Shown here: piece after piece, positions 63,794 to 64,000 of the stretch | Position numbering within the stretch: position 1 is the first letter of the stretch | Layout of the letters: each line of letters opens with the position of its first letter | Source: Marinobacter salinexigens | GTDB taxonomy: Bacteria; Pseudomonadota; Gammaproteobacteria; Pseudomonadales; Oleiphilaceae | Direction of reading: 5' to 3' | NCBI RefSeq assembly: GCF_008370345.1 | Contig: NZ_VTUU01000013.1 | Location: forward strand, 1-64,000 | DNA: 64,000 bases | The notes under the pieces: model-generated | Databases searched by the model: none | What the model was told of the DNA's origin: nothing | What the model saw: only the letters and a program-made list of their open reading frames with translations | Position numbers and translations under genes: made by a program

Positions 63794-64000
63794 ATGAATC
63801 TTTATGGCGTTCGCGCAATCTACAACTTTGAAATGGCCCGGATGAAACGAACGGTCATGCAGAGTGTTCTGGCACCGGTCATTTCCACCTGCCTTTATTT
63901 CGTGGTGTTTGGTTCAGCCATTGGCTCACGCATGGGAGATATTGACAGCATCAGCTACGGTGCTTATATCATTCCCGGCCTCGTGATGCTTTCTCTGCTG
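63794..64000 (+). CDS. ABC-2 type transporter permease (YadH-like), cut by window end
   Basis: Sixty-nine codons are visible ([19 protein letters not shown]), with an amphipathic N-terminal part, a first membrane helix ([21 protein letters not shown]) and the start of a second ([16 protein letters not shown]). The gene starts 25 bp after the ATPase with GGAG before the ATG and continues past the window. It is the membrane half of the exporter. Confidence 0.82.
   Translation, partial: MNLYGVRAIYNFEMARMKRTVMQSVLAPVISTCLYFVVFGSAIGSRMGDIDSISYGAYIIPGLVMLSLL

Overview
The window looks like the chromosome of a marine hydrocarbon-degrading gammaproteobacterium, most likely Marinobacter or a close relative. 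This is inferred from the gene mix: a membrane diiron alkane or alkyl hydroxylase, a large glycogen/alpha-glucan cluster, a siroheme reductase with its DUF934 partner, a SelD fusion and a YebG under a LexA box. No rRNA or tRNA gene was seen, so genus is not proven.

Layout. (1) 1-147: the end of an IS3-family element. (2) 0.2-9.1 kb: a PhzF-like isomerase and a divergent LysR regulator; a pirin gene remnant; a MocR/PdxR-type regulator; a siroheme sulfite/nitrite reductase with DUF934 and an MFS exporter; and a CcoG/FixG-like polyferredoxin. The reductase operon and ccoG share a near-identical upstream element of about 32 bp, and both have a hairpin that covers the Shine-Dalgarno. (3) 9.2-15.0 kb: a complete seven-gene Nit1C cluster (nitBCDEFGH order), a module linked to nitrogen starvation and growth on cyanide. 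A second MocR regulator is divergent, and the nitB leader can fold so that its ribosome binding site is paired. (4) 16.8-20.7 kb: pirin, a truncated enoyl-CoA hydratase, a tyrosine recombinase with a striking palindromic leader, and a gene-poor stretch. (5) 20.7-31.6 kb: AraC and aldo-keto reductase; SOS-controlled yebG; a Fur-controlled siderophore-binding protein; an AlkB/XylM-type hydroxylase with its reductase and an AraC activator with tandem operator repeats; a retropepsin-like protein, AcpH, a beta-barrel protein and TrkH. (6) 31.6-45.9 kb: glycogen metabolism, with two GT35 phosphorylases, MalQ, GH57, GlgC, GlgB and GlgA. (7) 45.9-55.8 kb: esterase, acyltransferase, RecQ, a periplasmic binding protein, an MCP, a GNAT/C-N hydrolase fusion, an intergenic pseudoknot-like element, a PilZ-like protein and a histone-H1-like HhH protein. 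(8) 55.8-62.2 kb: a selenium module made of a pyridine nucleotide-disulfide oxidoreductase/SelD fusion, a SenB-type selenosugar synthase and a putative selenium oxyanion ABC transporter. (9) 62.2-64 kb: a membrane-anchored unknown protein and an ABC-2 type exporter cut by the window end.

How it fits together. The first 17 kb reads as an accessory region for handling cyanide, sulfite and nitrogen. Two PLP-binding-type regulators sit next to two modules whose leaders carry translation-masking hairpins. The middle holds inducible hydroxylation and carbon storage, and the last part holds selenium uptake and activation. The most unusual signals are noncoding: the nitB leader, the element shared by the reductase and ccoG leaders, the integrase leader palindrome and the pseudoknot near 54.6 kb.
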